Shown one piece after another: positions 1-5,470 of a DNA stretch of 5,920 nucleotides. The notes beneath the pieces were generated by a model, which saw nothing but the letters and a program-made list of their open reading frames with translations, made no database searches and was not told the origin of the DNA. Made by a program: the position numbers and the translations under genes. This DNA is from Paracoccaceae bacterium (GTDB taxonomy: Bacteria > Pseudomonadota > Alphaproteobacteria > Rhodobacterales > Rhodobacteraceae), in assembly GCA_003565055.1 (NCBI GenBank), contig PXDM01000386.1, forward strand, positions 1-5,920, given 5' to 3'. Each line of letters opens with the position of its first letter. Positions within the stretch are counted from its first letter, which is position 1.

Positions 1-19
1 CCCCCACGCGGGGGGCGAC
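1..19 (-). CRISPR. Leader-proximal end of a CRISPR array: first 19 bases of repeat 1 (partial)
   Basis: On the minus strand, positions 19 to 1 read GTCGCCCCCCGCGTGGGGG. This matches the start of the GTCGC...-type 32-base repeats usual for proteobacterial type I-C arrays, which end in TGGATTGAAAC. The visible part holds a palindrome: five C (15-11) can pair with five G (5-1) around a CGCGT loop, the hairpin that Cas5c would recognise in the pre-crRNA. The match starts about 207 bases after the cas2 stop and in the same orientation as cas2, exactly where the first repeat of a I-C array should be. The remaining roughly 13 bases and all spacers lie outside the window, so no repetition can be seen here. 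The call rests on repeat resemblance, hairpin and position. Confidence 0.85.
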
Positions 20-64
20 GCTGGTCTCTTAACATGTTGTAGTTCCTTATCAAAGCAGCGAAGG

Positions 65-75
65 ATCGCGAAGTT
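65..75 (-). repeat. Leader direct repeat, copy A (AACTTCGCGAT)
   Basis: On the minus strand this reads AACTTCGCGAT and recurs exactly at 153-163, 88 bases away. The likeness extends past the core into CCTT, with one extra base in the other copy. The core TCGCGA is self-complementary. Its function is unknown; a protein-binding site in the leader is a guess. Confidence 0.6.
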
Positions 76-152
76 GTGCAACAAAGCCATGCGAAGCTTG
101 CCGTGCGAGGAAGCGGGGAGATATTTATTCACGATTTCAGAAATTTAAAGGA

Positions 153-163
153 ATCGCGAAGTT
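153..163 (-). repeat. Leader direct repeat, copy B (AACTTCGCGAT)
   Basis: Exact second copy of the 11-base element at 65-75, followed on the minus strand by TCCTTT where the other copy has CCTT. It lies at the edge of the AT-rich part of the leader. Two exact 11-mers in about 200 bases are unlikely by chance, but no role can be read from the sequence. Confidence 0.6.
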
Positions 164-226
164 TCTGGGGTTTTGATGTGCGCTTGGGCTTCGCGCAGGT
201 CCAAGCACGCGCCACGCCCTGGCACG

Positions 227-517
227 TCAGAGGATCAGCGTCCCGTCAAAATCCGTTGCGGGTTTGGCGCCATGATGCTCAACTCTGCGCTTCCAGTTCG
301 ATCCCAGATGATAGAACCTCAGGCTATCCTGCTTCTCGTCATATTCTGCCAAGAGTCGCGCACGCAAGGATGTCCAGATAGCCGGGTTAATATCACATTC
401 GAACACCGAATACTGCACGCGCTGCCCAAAATCCTGACAGGCTTGCGCGATGCGACGCAAACGACGGCGGCCTGCAGCCGTCTCGGTTTTCACATCATAG
501 GTGATCAAGACCAACAT
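227..517 (-). CDS. cas2: Cas2, CRISPR adaptation protein (type I-C)
   Basis: A 96-residue protein, the normal Cas2 length. Cas2 is the central dimer of the Cas1-Cas2 integrase, bridging two Cas1 dimers and setting prespacer length. The N-terminus MLVLITYDVKT is the ferredoxin-fold first strand, with the conserved Asp at residue 8. The segment RVQYSVFEC (33-41) is the second family signature, and SLRFYHLG (65-72) is the later strand. The reading frame stays open upstream to 667, but the ATG at 517-515 is chosen because the family signature begins right there and GGAG stands 6 bases before it. The start lies 2 bases beyond the cas1 stop, so its ribosome site is inside cas1 and translation is probably coupled. 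It is the last gene before the leader. No substitution of key residues is seen. Confidence 0.96.
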   Translation of the reverse strand: MLVLITYDVKTETAAGRRRLRRIAQACQDFGQRVQYSVFECDINPAIWTSLRARLLAEYDEKQDSLRFYHLGSNWKRRVEHHGAKPATDFDGTLIL

Positions 518-519
518 TG

Positions 520-1533
520 CTATCTCCAGACAAAGGCAGGATAGCCATCCAGATCGCCACGCAAATGCCGCGACAGAAGCTGTGCCTGAACATGGGGGAA
601 CAGTCCGAAGGGCAGTTTCTCTTTTATGAACGGGTGCTCGATGGGGCTGCGCTTGCGTTCTTGCCAAGCGGTCAGAACGGACTTGCGCGCCTCCTCGGTC
701 AGGATCACACCTCCGGTTTCCTGCAGATTAAAATCGCGCTCAGAAATCTGGCGGCGGTTGATCAGAGACAGGCAAAGACGGTCAGCCAGTGGGGCGCGGA
801 ACTCCTCCATAAGATCCAAAGCAAGACTGGCACGACCGGGGCGGTCTCGGTGCAGAAACCCCATTTGCGGATCAAGCCCCACGGTTTCCAGAGCAGCACG
901 GCAATCTGCGGCCAAGAGCACATAGAGAAACGACAAAAGCGCATTGGTCACATCGCGCGGCGGGCGGCGGGAACGACCGTTGAACACCATCCCTTTCGCG
1001 CGGATCAGGTCCGAGAATACCGAGAAGTAGGCATGTGCGGCTTCGCCTTCCTGCCCGCGCAGCGTGTCGCCATCCGCCGCACCAAGCGCAAGTCGCGCGA
1101 CATCAGACAACCGACGCTCTGCCGCGTCCAGCCTGCCCTCGGGGTCGCCATAATCGCGTATCGCGCGACGCAGCAAACCGCGCTGATTAGCTGCCTTGGC
1201 AGCGACCATGGCGCGCGCGACGGGCAGCGGGTCATGCAGGGTCCGGTCATGCTGCACGCGCCGCAACAGCACATTGCCGCTAACAGGCCCTTCCACACGG
1301 GCCAGAAATCGGCCCGACCAGCCCAGATAGGTGATGCAGATGCCTGCCTCAGAGCAGGCGTGCATAAGTTGCGGCGAGACGCCCACCTGACCGAAGCAGA
1401 TAATGGCCCCCAACAGATGCAAAGGCGCGCGCCCGCGTTCCTTTCCCTCAAGCTGCACAACCACATTGGCACCGTCCTTATGCGCCCATGCGCCCTCGGA
1501 GGTGATATATAGCGTGTTGAGCAGCTTTTTCAT
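520..1533 (-). CDS. cas1: Cas1, CRISPR integrase (type I-C)
   Basis: A 337-residue protein, usual for I-C Cas1. Cas1 is the metal-dependent integrase that inserts prespacers at the leader-repeat junction in complex with Cas2. The N-terminal beta domain starts MKKLLNTLYI. The alpha-helical catalytic domain carries the three expected acidic/His ligands: Glu162 in RGQEGEAAHAYF, His228 in GFLH (225-228), and Asp240 in SLALDLMEEFR. The segment RDVTNALLSFLY (193-204) is also a family hallmark. The ATG at 1533-1531 is chosen over an open frame reaching 1641 because the conserved N-terminus begins there, it overlaps the cas4 stop as ATGA, and AGGGGG lies 7 bases upstream. All catalytic positions are intact, so spacer integration should work. 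In I-C it is expected to act together with the neighbouring Cas4. Confidence 0.97.
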   Translation of the reverse strand: MKKLLNTLYITSEGAWAHKDGANVVVQLEGKERGRAPLHLLGAIICFGQVGVSPQLMHACSEAGICITYLGWSGRFLARVEGPVSGNVLLRRVQHDRTLHDPLPVARAMVAAKAANQRGLLRRAIRDYGDPEGRLDAAERRLSDVARLALGAADGDTLRGQEGEAAHAYFSVFSDLIRAKGMVFNGRSRRPPRDVTNALLSFLYVLLAADCRAALETVGLDPQMGFLHRDRPGRASLALDLMEEFRAPLADRLCLSLINRRQISERDFNLQETGGVILTEEARKSVLTAWQERKRSPIEHPFIKEKLPFGLFPHVQAQLLSRHLRGDLDGYPAFVWR

Positions 1534-2159
1534 TCCGGCACCCCCTGTGCGCCGATCGCGCCTTCCAGCCAGCGACCGATGCCGTGACGGCGGGACGCGA
1601 TCCGTGGTCGGCAATCGTCCAGCAAGGAGCAGCGGTCGCAACGATCTGGCTTGTAGGTTGCGACGGGAAGTGCGCCGCTGTCACGGCAGACGCGCAGCTC
1701 GGCGGCAACCGCACAGGTCAGCGCGCGTAGATCATCATCGAATGCGACAATGCCGCGCCGCCGAGTCTGGCCATAGAATAACGCACCCTCTGCTATGTGG
1801 CAGTCAAACATCTCCTCCAGACACAGGGCCTGGGCGCAGAGCTGCACCTCGTCGGCGCGATGTGCTTTGGGTTTGCCGCGTTTGTATTCGACGGGATAAG
1901 GGCGCCCGCCACGCAATTCCACGACGTCAGCGACTCCATGCAGCCCGTGCCGATCAGACCGGATTTCCACCGCGCGCAGCACGCGGATGCCCGGACGGGT
2001 TTCTGCCCGCCCGGAATCTGCGCGTTCGTGCAATAGCCGCCCCTCGGCGGTGAAGCTGTTTTCAGCCCATATCCGTTCAATATGGATCAGCGCATATTGG
2101 CGCGGGCAGAAAAGCCAATGCTGCAGGGCTGAAACCGGAATGTCGTCAGAATGGCTCAA
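1530..2159 (-). CDS. cas4: Cas4, RecB-type Fe-S nuclease of CRISPR adaptation (TTG start)
   Basis: A 209-residue protein when read from TTG at 2159-2157. Cas4 trims prespacers in a PAM-dependent way and hands them to Cas1-Cas2, giving spacers with correct PAM and orientation. Four cysteines for the iron-sulfur cluster are present: Cys18 in FCPRQ, then Cys174, Cys177 and Cys183 near the C-terminus. The RecB nuclease motifs are also complete: His44 (RLLHER), Asp78 (GVAD), Glu91-Tyr-Lys93 (EYKRGK) and the Gln106/Gln110 helix. No ATG or GTG lies in a suitable place. The next methionine upstream would overlap cas7c by more than 100 bases, and the conserved N-terminus DDIPVSALQHWLFC follows directly after the TTG. 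The TTG start overlaps cas7c by 14 bases, with only a weak GAG as ribosome site. The stop overlaps the cas1 start (ATGA). Family assignment is firm; the exact start is less so. Confidence 0.93.
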   Translation of the reverse strand: MSHSDDIPVSALQHWLFCPRQYALIHIERIWAENSFTAEGRLLHERADSGRAETRPGIRVLRAVEIRSDRHGLHGVADVVELRGGRPYPVEYKRGKPKAHRADEVQLCAQALCLEEMFDCHIAEGALFYGQTRRRGIVAFDDDLRALTCAVAAELRVCRDSGALPVATYKPDRCDRCSLLDDCRPRIASRRHGIGRWLEGAIGAQGVPE

Positions 2160-3060
2160 TGATCTCGATACCCTGTGGCAGGTTCTCGCGGTCGAGCTTG
2201 ATCTGATAATCGCCGAAGGCCCGCGCGGGCGGCAGGTTATGCGTGCGCGGATCGCCCACGGGAATGGTGTCTTCACCCGAGCGGCGATACACCGTCACGC
2301 GCTCGAACAGCTTGTGCGCCTGCGCATTGCCCAGCGCGCTGTCATGGCAGAACGCGATCAGGCGGCGCGCGGCCATCTCGCCGCGTGCGGCGGAGCGGTC
2401 CAGATCGAGCATATCGCGCAATGCTGCCCAGAGGGTTTGCAGGTCATCTTCGGAAAAACCGGTCTTCTCGGCCAGTTTGGCATTGATGAAGCCATGCGCA
2501 CGATAGAGGCCATAGGGCACGATATGCTTGCGGCCCATAGTGCGTTCCTTGTCGCGGTCTTTTTCATTTGTCACCGAAGAGCGCGTGATCGAGATTTCCA
2601 GCGGCAGGATCGGTTCCTCCGAGCGCGCGAATGTTATCTGCACCGGCCCGCGCACTTGTCCACAATTCACCCCGGTTGTCATAACCGCCCCGAATGCGCG
2701 GATGTCGAAGAAATTGGCGCACATCCAGTCGGTCAGCGTCCGTGCCTCGGCGTCATCCTTGGGCAGGTGGGAATAGTCCTTCGGCTTGGTGGGCGTGGCA
2801 CCTGTCGCGGTCCAGGCTTCCTGATGCGCCTCGTTCAGCACCGCGCGTTCGGTCATGTAGATGCGATGCCCGGCACCGCCGCCATGCGCGGCTTCGACAT
2901 AATTCCTGATCTTTCGCTTGATCGCCACATCCGACACCAGCCCCTGATTGGTCTCCGGGTCCATACGCGGCAGGTTGCCTGCGTCCGGGTCGCCATTGGG
3001 ATTGCCATTGGCCACATCGAAGAACAGCACGAAATCATAACGGTTTTGTACGGTGCTCAT
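2146..3060 (-). CDS. cas7c: Cas7c (Csd2), Cascade backbone subunit, type I-C
   Basis: A 304-residue Cas7 of the Csd2/Csh2 family, usual length. Several copies polymerise along the crRNA spacer to form the backbone of the I-C effector complex; the protein binds RNA through an RRM-like fold and has no catalytic role in cleavage. The N-terminal family signature is very clear: DVANGNPNGDPDAGN (15-29), then PRMDPETNQGLVSDVAIKRK (31-50) followed by IRNYV, as in other Csd2 proteins. The ATG at 3060 is preceded by AAGGA at 6 bases and overlaps the cas8c stop as ATGA. The C-terminus runs to 2146, where cas4 already begins. As the most abundant subunit it might be expected to need strong translation, which fits the good ribosome site. 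Nothing is missing or broken. Confidence 0.97.
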   Translation of the reverse strand: MSTVQNRYDFVLFFDVANGNPNGDPDAGNLPRMDPETNQGLVSDVAIKRKIRNYVEAAHGGGAGHRIYMTERAVLNEAHQEAWTATGATPTKPKDYSHLPKDDAEARTLTDWMCANFFDIRAFGAVMTTGVNCGQVRGPVQITFARSEEPILPLEISITRSSVTNEKDRDKERTMGRKHIVPYGLYRAHGFINAKLAEKTGFSEDDLQTLWAALRDMLDLDRSAARGEMAARRLIAFCHDSALGNAQAHKLFERVTVYRRSGEDTIPVGDPRTHNLPPARAFGDYQIKLDRENLPQGIEIIEPF

Positions 3061-3431
3061 TTAGCTTCCTTTTCCTTGGTCGATTTGGTCCAGCGCTGGT
3101 GATAATATCCGGCGATGAAGCGTCCCTGATCTTCCAGCGACAGGGCGCGCGGCATATCAGCCCCCAGCCCCAGCCAGATGGTTCCCAGTTCCTTTTCCAG
3201 CCAATGGCCAATCCCTCCGCTCTCGCCTTTTTTCAAAAGCGCCAGATGATGCGTGGCGTTCTTCACAAGTAGCGGAAACACCCGCGCAGGCGTGGCCGAG
3301 GCCGCCGCGAAATAGCGATCCTTGATGGTCGCATTCAGCCCTGGCAGGGCCGATGATTGTGCACGTTCAAGCACGGCGAAAAGCCGCCCCAGCCGATAGG
3401 CCGGGTTCGTGTTTTCCGGATCAAGGCTCAC
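3057..3431 (-). CDS. cas11c: Cas11c, small subunit translated from inside cas8c (predicted)
   Basis: In type I-C systems the small subunit is known to be made by internal translation from the 3' part of cas8c. Here a GTG at 3431-3429, codon 459 of cas8c and in the same frame, is preceded by a perfect AGGAGG (3445-3440) at 8 bases. The product would be 124 residues starting (M)SLDPENTNPAYRLGRLFAVL and ending with the Cas8c C-terminus, about the size reported for Cas11c of I-C complexes. It is rich in predicted helix and basic residues, fitting a subunit that lines the belly of the complex and supports non-target strand binding. The Shine-Dalgarno is better than those of most full-length genes in this operon. 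The start is inferred, and protein evidence would be needed to prove it. Confidence 0.8.
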   Translation of the reverse strand: MSLDPENTNPAYRLGRLFAVLERAQSSALPGLNATIKDRYFAAASATPARVFPLLVKNATHHLALLKKGESGGIGHWLEKELGTIWLGLGADMPRALSLEDQGRFIAGYYHQRWTKSTKEKEAK

Positions 3432-4805
3432 GGGAATTTCCTCCTGTCTGGATGTTCTGTTGATCACCGCCTTGCAGATCGCGGCACGGCGGCCATTGAT
3501 ATCGCCATCGGCACGGATGCGCCCGATCACGGCGGAAAGCAGCATGCGCGGCAAGGGCTGGCCAGTCAGAACCGCGCGCATCACCTGCCCACCCAAGAGC
3601 GGCGGGATATTCTCGGCCTTGCGCAACAGCGCGGTTTCATAGAGCAGCGACCAGACCGCAGGCGGGCCTTTCCAAGGGGTGGGCGCGAGGTCCAGATCCT
3701 GCCAGAACTGCGTCACATGGCGGGCGAAACCGCCCATCGTGCCGGGACACCAGAAACGCACCGACAGCCGCGCGGCATTGGGCGCAAGGCCCAGCATGTA
3801 GATGCGCGCTTCCGGGTCGAGCCTCGGGTCATCCCCAGCACGGCCCTCGGACAGATTGACCAGCGCCGCGCGCATTTCATTGATGGCATCCTGTTCATCG
3901 GGCGGGTTTACAGCCGCGCCCATCAGCCAGTCTCCGAAATCTGCTACAGCAGGGTCCGGGGCTTCGGCCCAGAAGGCGGCCGTGGTATCCGCAATGCGGA
4001 TATTGCGCGACGACCCGCGCGCCAGAAGTGCGTTCAGCGCCGTGCCATAGGCGAAGGCTGCGTCTTCGGATATCGGCGCATTGTCACCCTGAATCTTTCC
4101 GTAACTGCTCGCCGCGCCCCTTTCATCCTTGGAACCGATATTGAATGAAACGATAGCGGCTTGCTTATCAGATATGCCGCCAAACATTGGGTGAAGCCGT
4201 GTAACCGGCGCAACTTCTCCAGAAACCAAACAAGTGGCGGTATGGGCATCCGACACGGCGACGGGAAGTTTCCTGATCGAGGCGCGTTCGTGTGCGAATC
4301 CTCTCTCACCGCCTGCATCTATCTCAAAAACGATATTTGTTTTCAGAAGATCGAGCGAGAAGCCAGGCAGGTGTTCGATATCTGCTGGATTCCAGTTCTC
4401 AAGAAACTTCGCCACTGAGAGAAGCACAAAGTCATCTGTATCCTTCAATAGTTCAAGGTGCTTCTCCCTGAAGGCGGCAAACTTATCGCGGGCATTGTCA
4501 GAAGTCAGAGAAAGCTTCTTCTCTGCGTCAACAGAAACCCCCAAAGAATATGGGCTGGGATCCCAAAGAAAACCGGGAACGATCTTTAACCCTCGACGGT
4601 CTTTCGGTGGCTCGGGCACCGCCATCGGCACCGGCGCGGGTTTCTTGCCCGCATGGCTTCGCTTGTCTGCCAGACGCAGGGGCGTGCCATCGCCGTCCAG
4701 CACCACCGCAAAGGAAATATTCTCGGTCGAGAAACCGGGGCGCGGCGCTTCGCCCTTCTTGGCCATCCGATCATAAAGTCGCGCCAGCGAGGCCAGAATT
4801 GTCAT
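3057..4805 (-). CDS. cas8c: Cas8c (Csd1), large subunit of the type I-C effector
   Basis: A 582-residue protein of the Csd1/Cas8c family, normal length. Cas8c sits at the crRNA 5' end next to Cas5c, recognises the PAM in the target DNA and helps recruit Cas3. The N-terminus MTILASLARLYDRMAKKGEAP is typical of the family, as are the GFLWDPSPYSLGV stretch near residue 80 and the PAYRLGRLFAVLERAQ stretch near 468. The C-terminal 124 residues are the helical small-subunit region that can also be made separately as Cas11c. The ATG at 4805 overlaps the cas5c stop (ATGA), with GGGGA 7 bases before it. Codons for roughly residues 75-241 (about 4081-4580) are near 50% GC, well below the 60-68% on each side, hinting at a mosaic or fast-evolving segment. 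The frame is intact throughout. Confidence 0.95.
   Translation of the reverse strand: MTILASLARLYDRMAKKGEAPRPGFSTENISFAVVLDGDGTPLRLADKRSHAGKKPAPVPMAVPEPPKDRRGLKIVPGFLWDPSPYSLGVSVDAEKKLSLTSDNARDKFAAFREKHLELLKDTDDFVLLSVAKFLENWNPADIEHLPGFSLDLLKTNIVFEIDAGGERGFAHERASIRKLPVAVSDAHTATCLVSGEVAPVTRLHPMFGGISDKQAAIVSFNIGSKDERGAASSYGKIQGDNAPISEDAAFAYGTALNALLARGSSRNIRIADTTAAFWAEAPDPAVADFGDWLMGAAVNPPDEQDAINEMRAALVNLSEGRAGDDPRLDPEARIYMLGLAPNAARLSVRFWCPGTMGGFARHVTQFWQDLDLAPTPWKGPPAVWSLLYETALLRKAENIPPLLGGQVMRAVLTGQPLPRMLLSAVIGRIRADGDINGRRAAICKAVINRTSRQEEIPVSLDPENTNPAYRLGRLFAVLERAQSSALPGLNATIKDRYFAAASATPARVFPLLVKNATHHLALLKKGESGGIGHWLEKELGTIWLGLGADMPRALSLEDQGRFIAGYYHQRWTKSTKEKEAK
3440..3445 (-). promoter_or_regulatory. 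Internal Shine-Dalgarno (AGGAGG) for cas11c
   Basis: Perfect AGGAGG on the minus strand inside cas8c (the codons encode Arg-Gln-Glu-Glu), followed by AAATTCCC and then an in-frame GTG. This is optimal spacing for a ribosome site and decides the start of the predicted Cas11c. Confidence 0.8.
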
Positions 4806-5458
4806 CGCACCATCCCCGCCGCCCGCGCGGCGGCCACATCAATCACCCCGTTCACCATCTCGGCGCGGAAGAATTGCGGCACGTTGCCGTTTCCGAAATC
4901 AATATCATAGAGCATCCAGCCCAGATCGTGCCTGCCCGCCAGCGCCGATTGCGGGGCCTCTTCTACCCAGTCGAAACTGGCGGCAAATTCCCGCAATCCA
5001 AGCGCCGGACGGTGGAAACACTGCCCCTTTTGCGCGCGCCGTTTAAAAATGTCGAAATGCTTAGCCGGGCTGTCATCATCCGCTTTGTCAGTCATCTCGA
5101 AATGCGCCTCGATGACATAGGCCACATCGCGCAGCGCCATGGTGGCACGCTGCTGGCGGTTTTCATCGACCAACAGATGCAGCCCCGACAGATCACCCGA
5201 GACCATCGCCGATTTTGCATTGCGCGCCGAGATTTTCGCGCCGACCTCGTTCTTGCGGATGTTCTCGAAGCGGATGGGGTTGAGCACATGAATGCGGTCC
5301 ACCACCCAGCGGATCGCCGGTTTCCAATGCACCGCTTCCAGAATGCCGCGCGCGGCGGAAGGGGTGATCACATCATATGAGACGCGCTCGACCTTCATTT
5401 CCGGGCGGGTGAAACAAGCGTAATCCCCCCAGACATGTAGTTTGACACCAAATCCCAA
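4802..5458 (-). CDS. cas5c: Cas5c (Cas5d), pre-crRNA endoribonuclease and Cascade subunit, TTG start
   Basis: A 218-residue Cas5 of the Dvulg type. In I-C systems it replaces Cas6: it cuts the pre-crRNA below the repeat hairpin and then caps the crRNA 5' handle in the complex. The RRM-like N-terminus VKLHVWGDYACFTRPEMKVE (5-24), the segment YDVITPSAARGILEAVHWKP (28-47) and the RNEVGAK motif (69-75) are family features. By comparison with Bacillus halodurans Cas5d (catalytic Tyr46, Lys116, His117), Lys133-His134 are present, but the Tyr position holds His44. The start is TTG at 5458-5456, supported by AAGGAGG 5 bases upstream; no ATG is available before the conserved N-terminus. cas3 ends 11 bases upstream, and the stop overlaps cas8c (ATGA). 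The family call is firm. Confidence 0.95.
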   Translation of the reverse strand: MGFGVKLHVWGDYACFTRPEMKVERVSYDVITPSAARGILEAVHWKPAIRWVVDRIHVLNPIRFENIRKNEVGAKISARNAKSAMVSGDLSGLHLLVDENRQQRATMALRDVAYVIEAHFEMTDKADDDSPAKHFDIFKRRAQKGQCFHRPALGLREFAASFDWVEEAPQSALAGRHDLGWMLYDIDFGNGNVPQFFRAEMVNGVIDVAAARAAGMVR

Positions 5459-5463
5459 ACGCC

Positions 5464-5470
5464 CCTCCTT
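5464..5470 (-). promoter_or_regulatory. Strong Shine-Dalgarno of cas5c, fixing its TTG start
   Basis: AAGGAGG on the minus strand, ending 5 bases before the TTG at 5458. Its first A (5470) is the last base of the cas3 TGA stop, so ribosomes finishing cas3 stop right on this site. It supports a non-ATG start that would otherwise be doubtful. Confidence 0.85.

Larger units (their letters stand above)
20..226 (-). promoter_or_regulatory. CRISPR leader between cas2 and the first repeat
   Basis: These 207 bases separate the cas2 stop codon from the first repeat and contain no convincing gene. The centre is AT-rich (about 33% GC over 121-180), in strong contrast to the GC-rich genes, as is typical of CRISPR leaders. 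The leader is expected to carry the array promoter and the signals that direct Cas1-Cas2 integration to the first repeat. On the minus strand it contains four copies of CTTCGC, an 11-base exact direct repeat, and a second imperfect repeat near the array. A possible promoter close to the repeat has a TTGATA -35 hexamer (53-48) but a poor -10. No clear hairpin terminator with a T run was seen after cas2. Confidence 0.8.

Noticed and set aside
41..60. IHF-type binding site in the leader (TATCAA at 48-53)
   Set aside because: Only the WATCAA half fits; the TTR half is absent at the right spacing, so the match is too weak to call.
76..381. Plus-strand open frames across the leader and the cas2 3' end
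   Set aside because: They cross a CRISPR leader and the end of cas2 on the opposite strand; no family resemblance and no good start context.
518..667. N-terminal extension of cas2 by 50 codons
   Set aside because: The extra residues overlap cas1, look non-conserved, and precede a clear Cas2 N-terminus with its own GGAG ribosome site at 517.
517..1512. Plus-strand open frame of 331 codons opposite cas1
   Set aside because: It is a shadow of cas1 on the other strand, with no plausible ribosome site or protein family, while cas1 has all catalytic residues.
1534..1641. N-terminal extension of cas1 by 36 codons
   Set aside because: It is Arg/Pro-rich and overlaps the cas4 3' end; the standard Cas1 start sits at the ATGA overlap at 1533.
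1987..3102. Long plus-strand open frame of 371 codons opposite cas7c and cas4
   Set aside because: It lies antisense to clearly conserved cas genes, and its translation has no recognisable family features and an atypical amino acid mix. Such frames are common opposite GC-rich genes.
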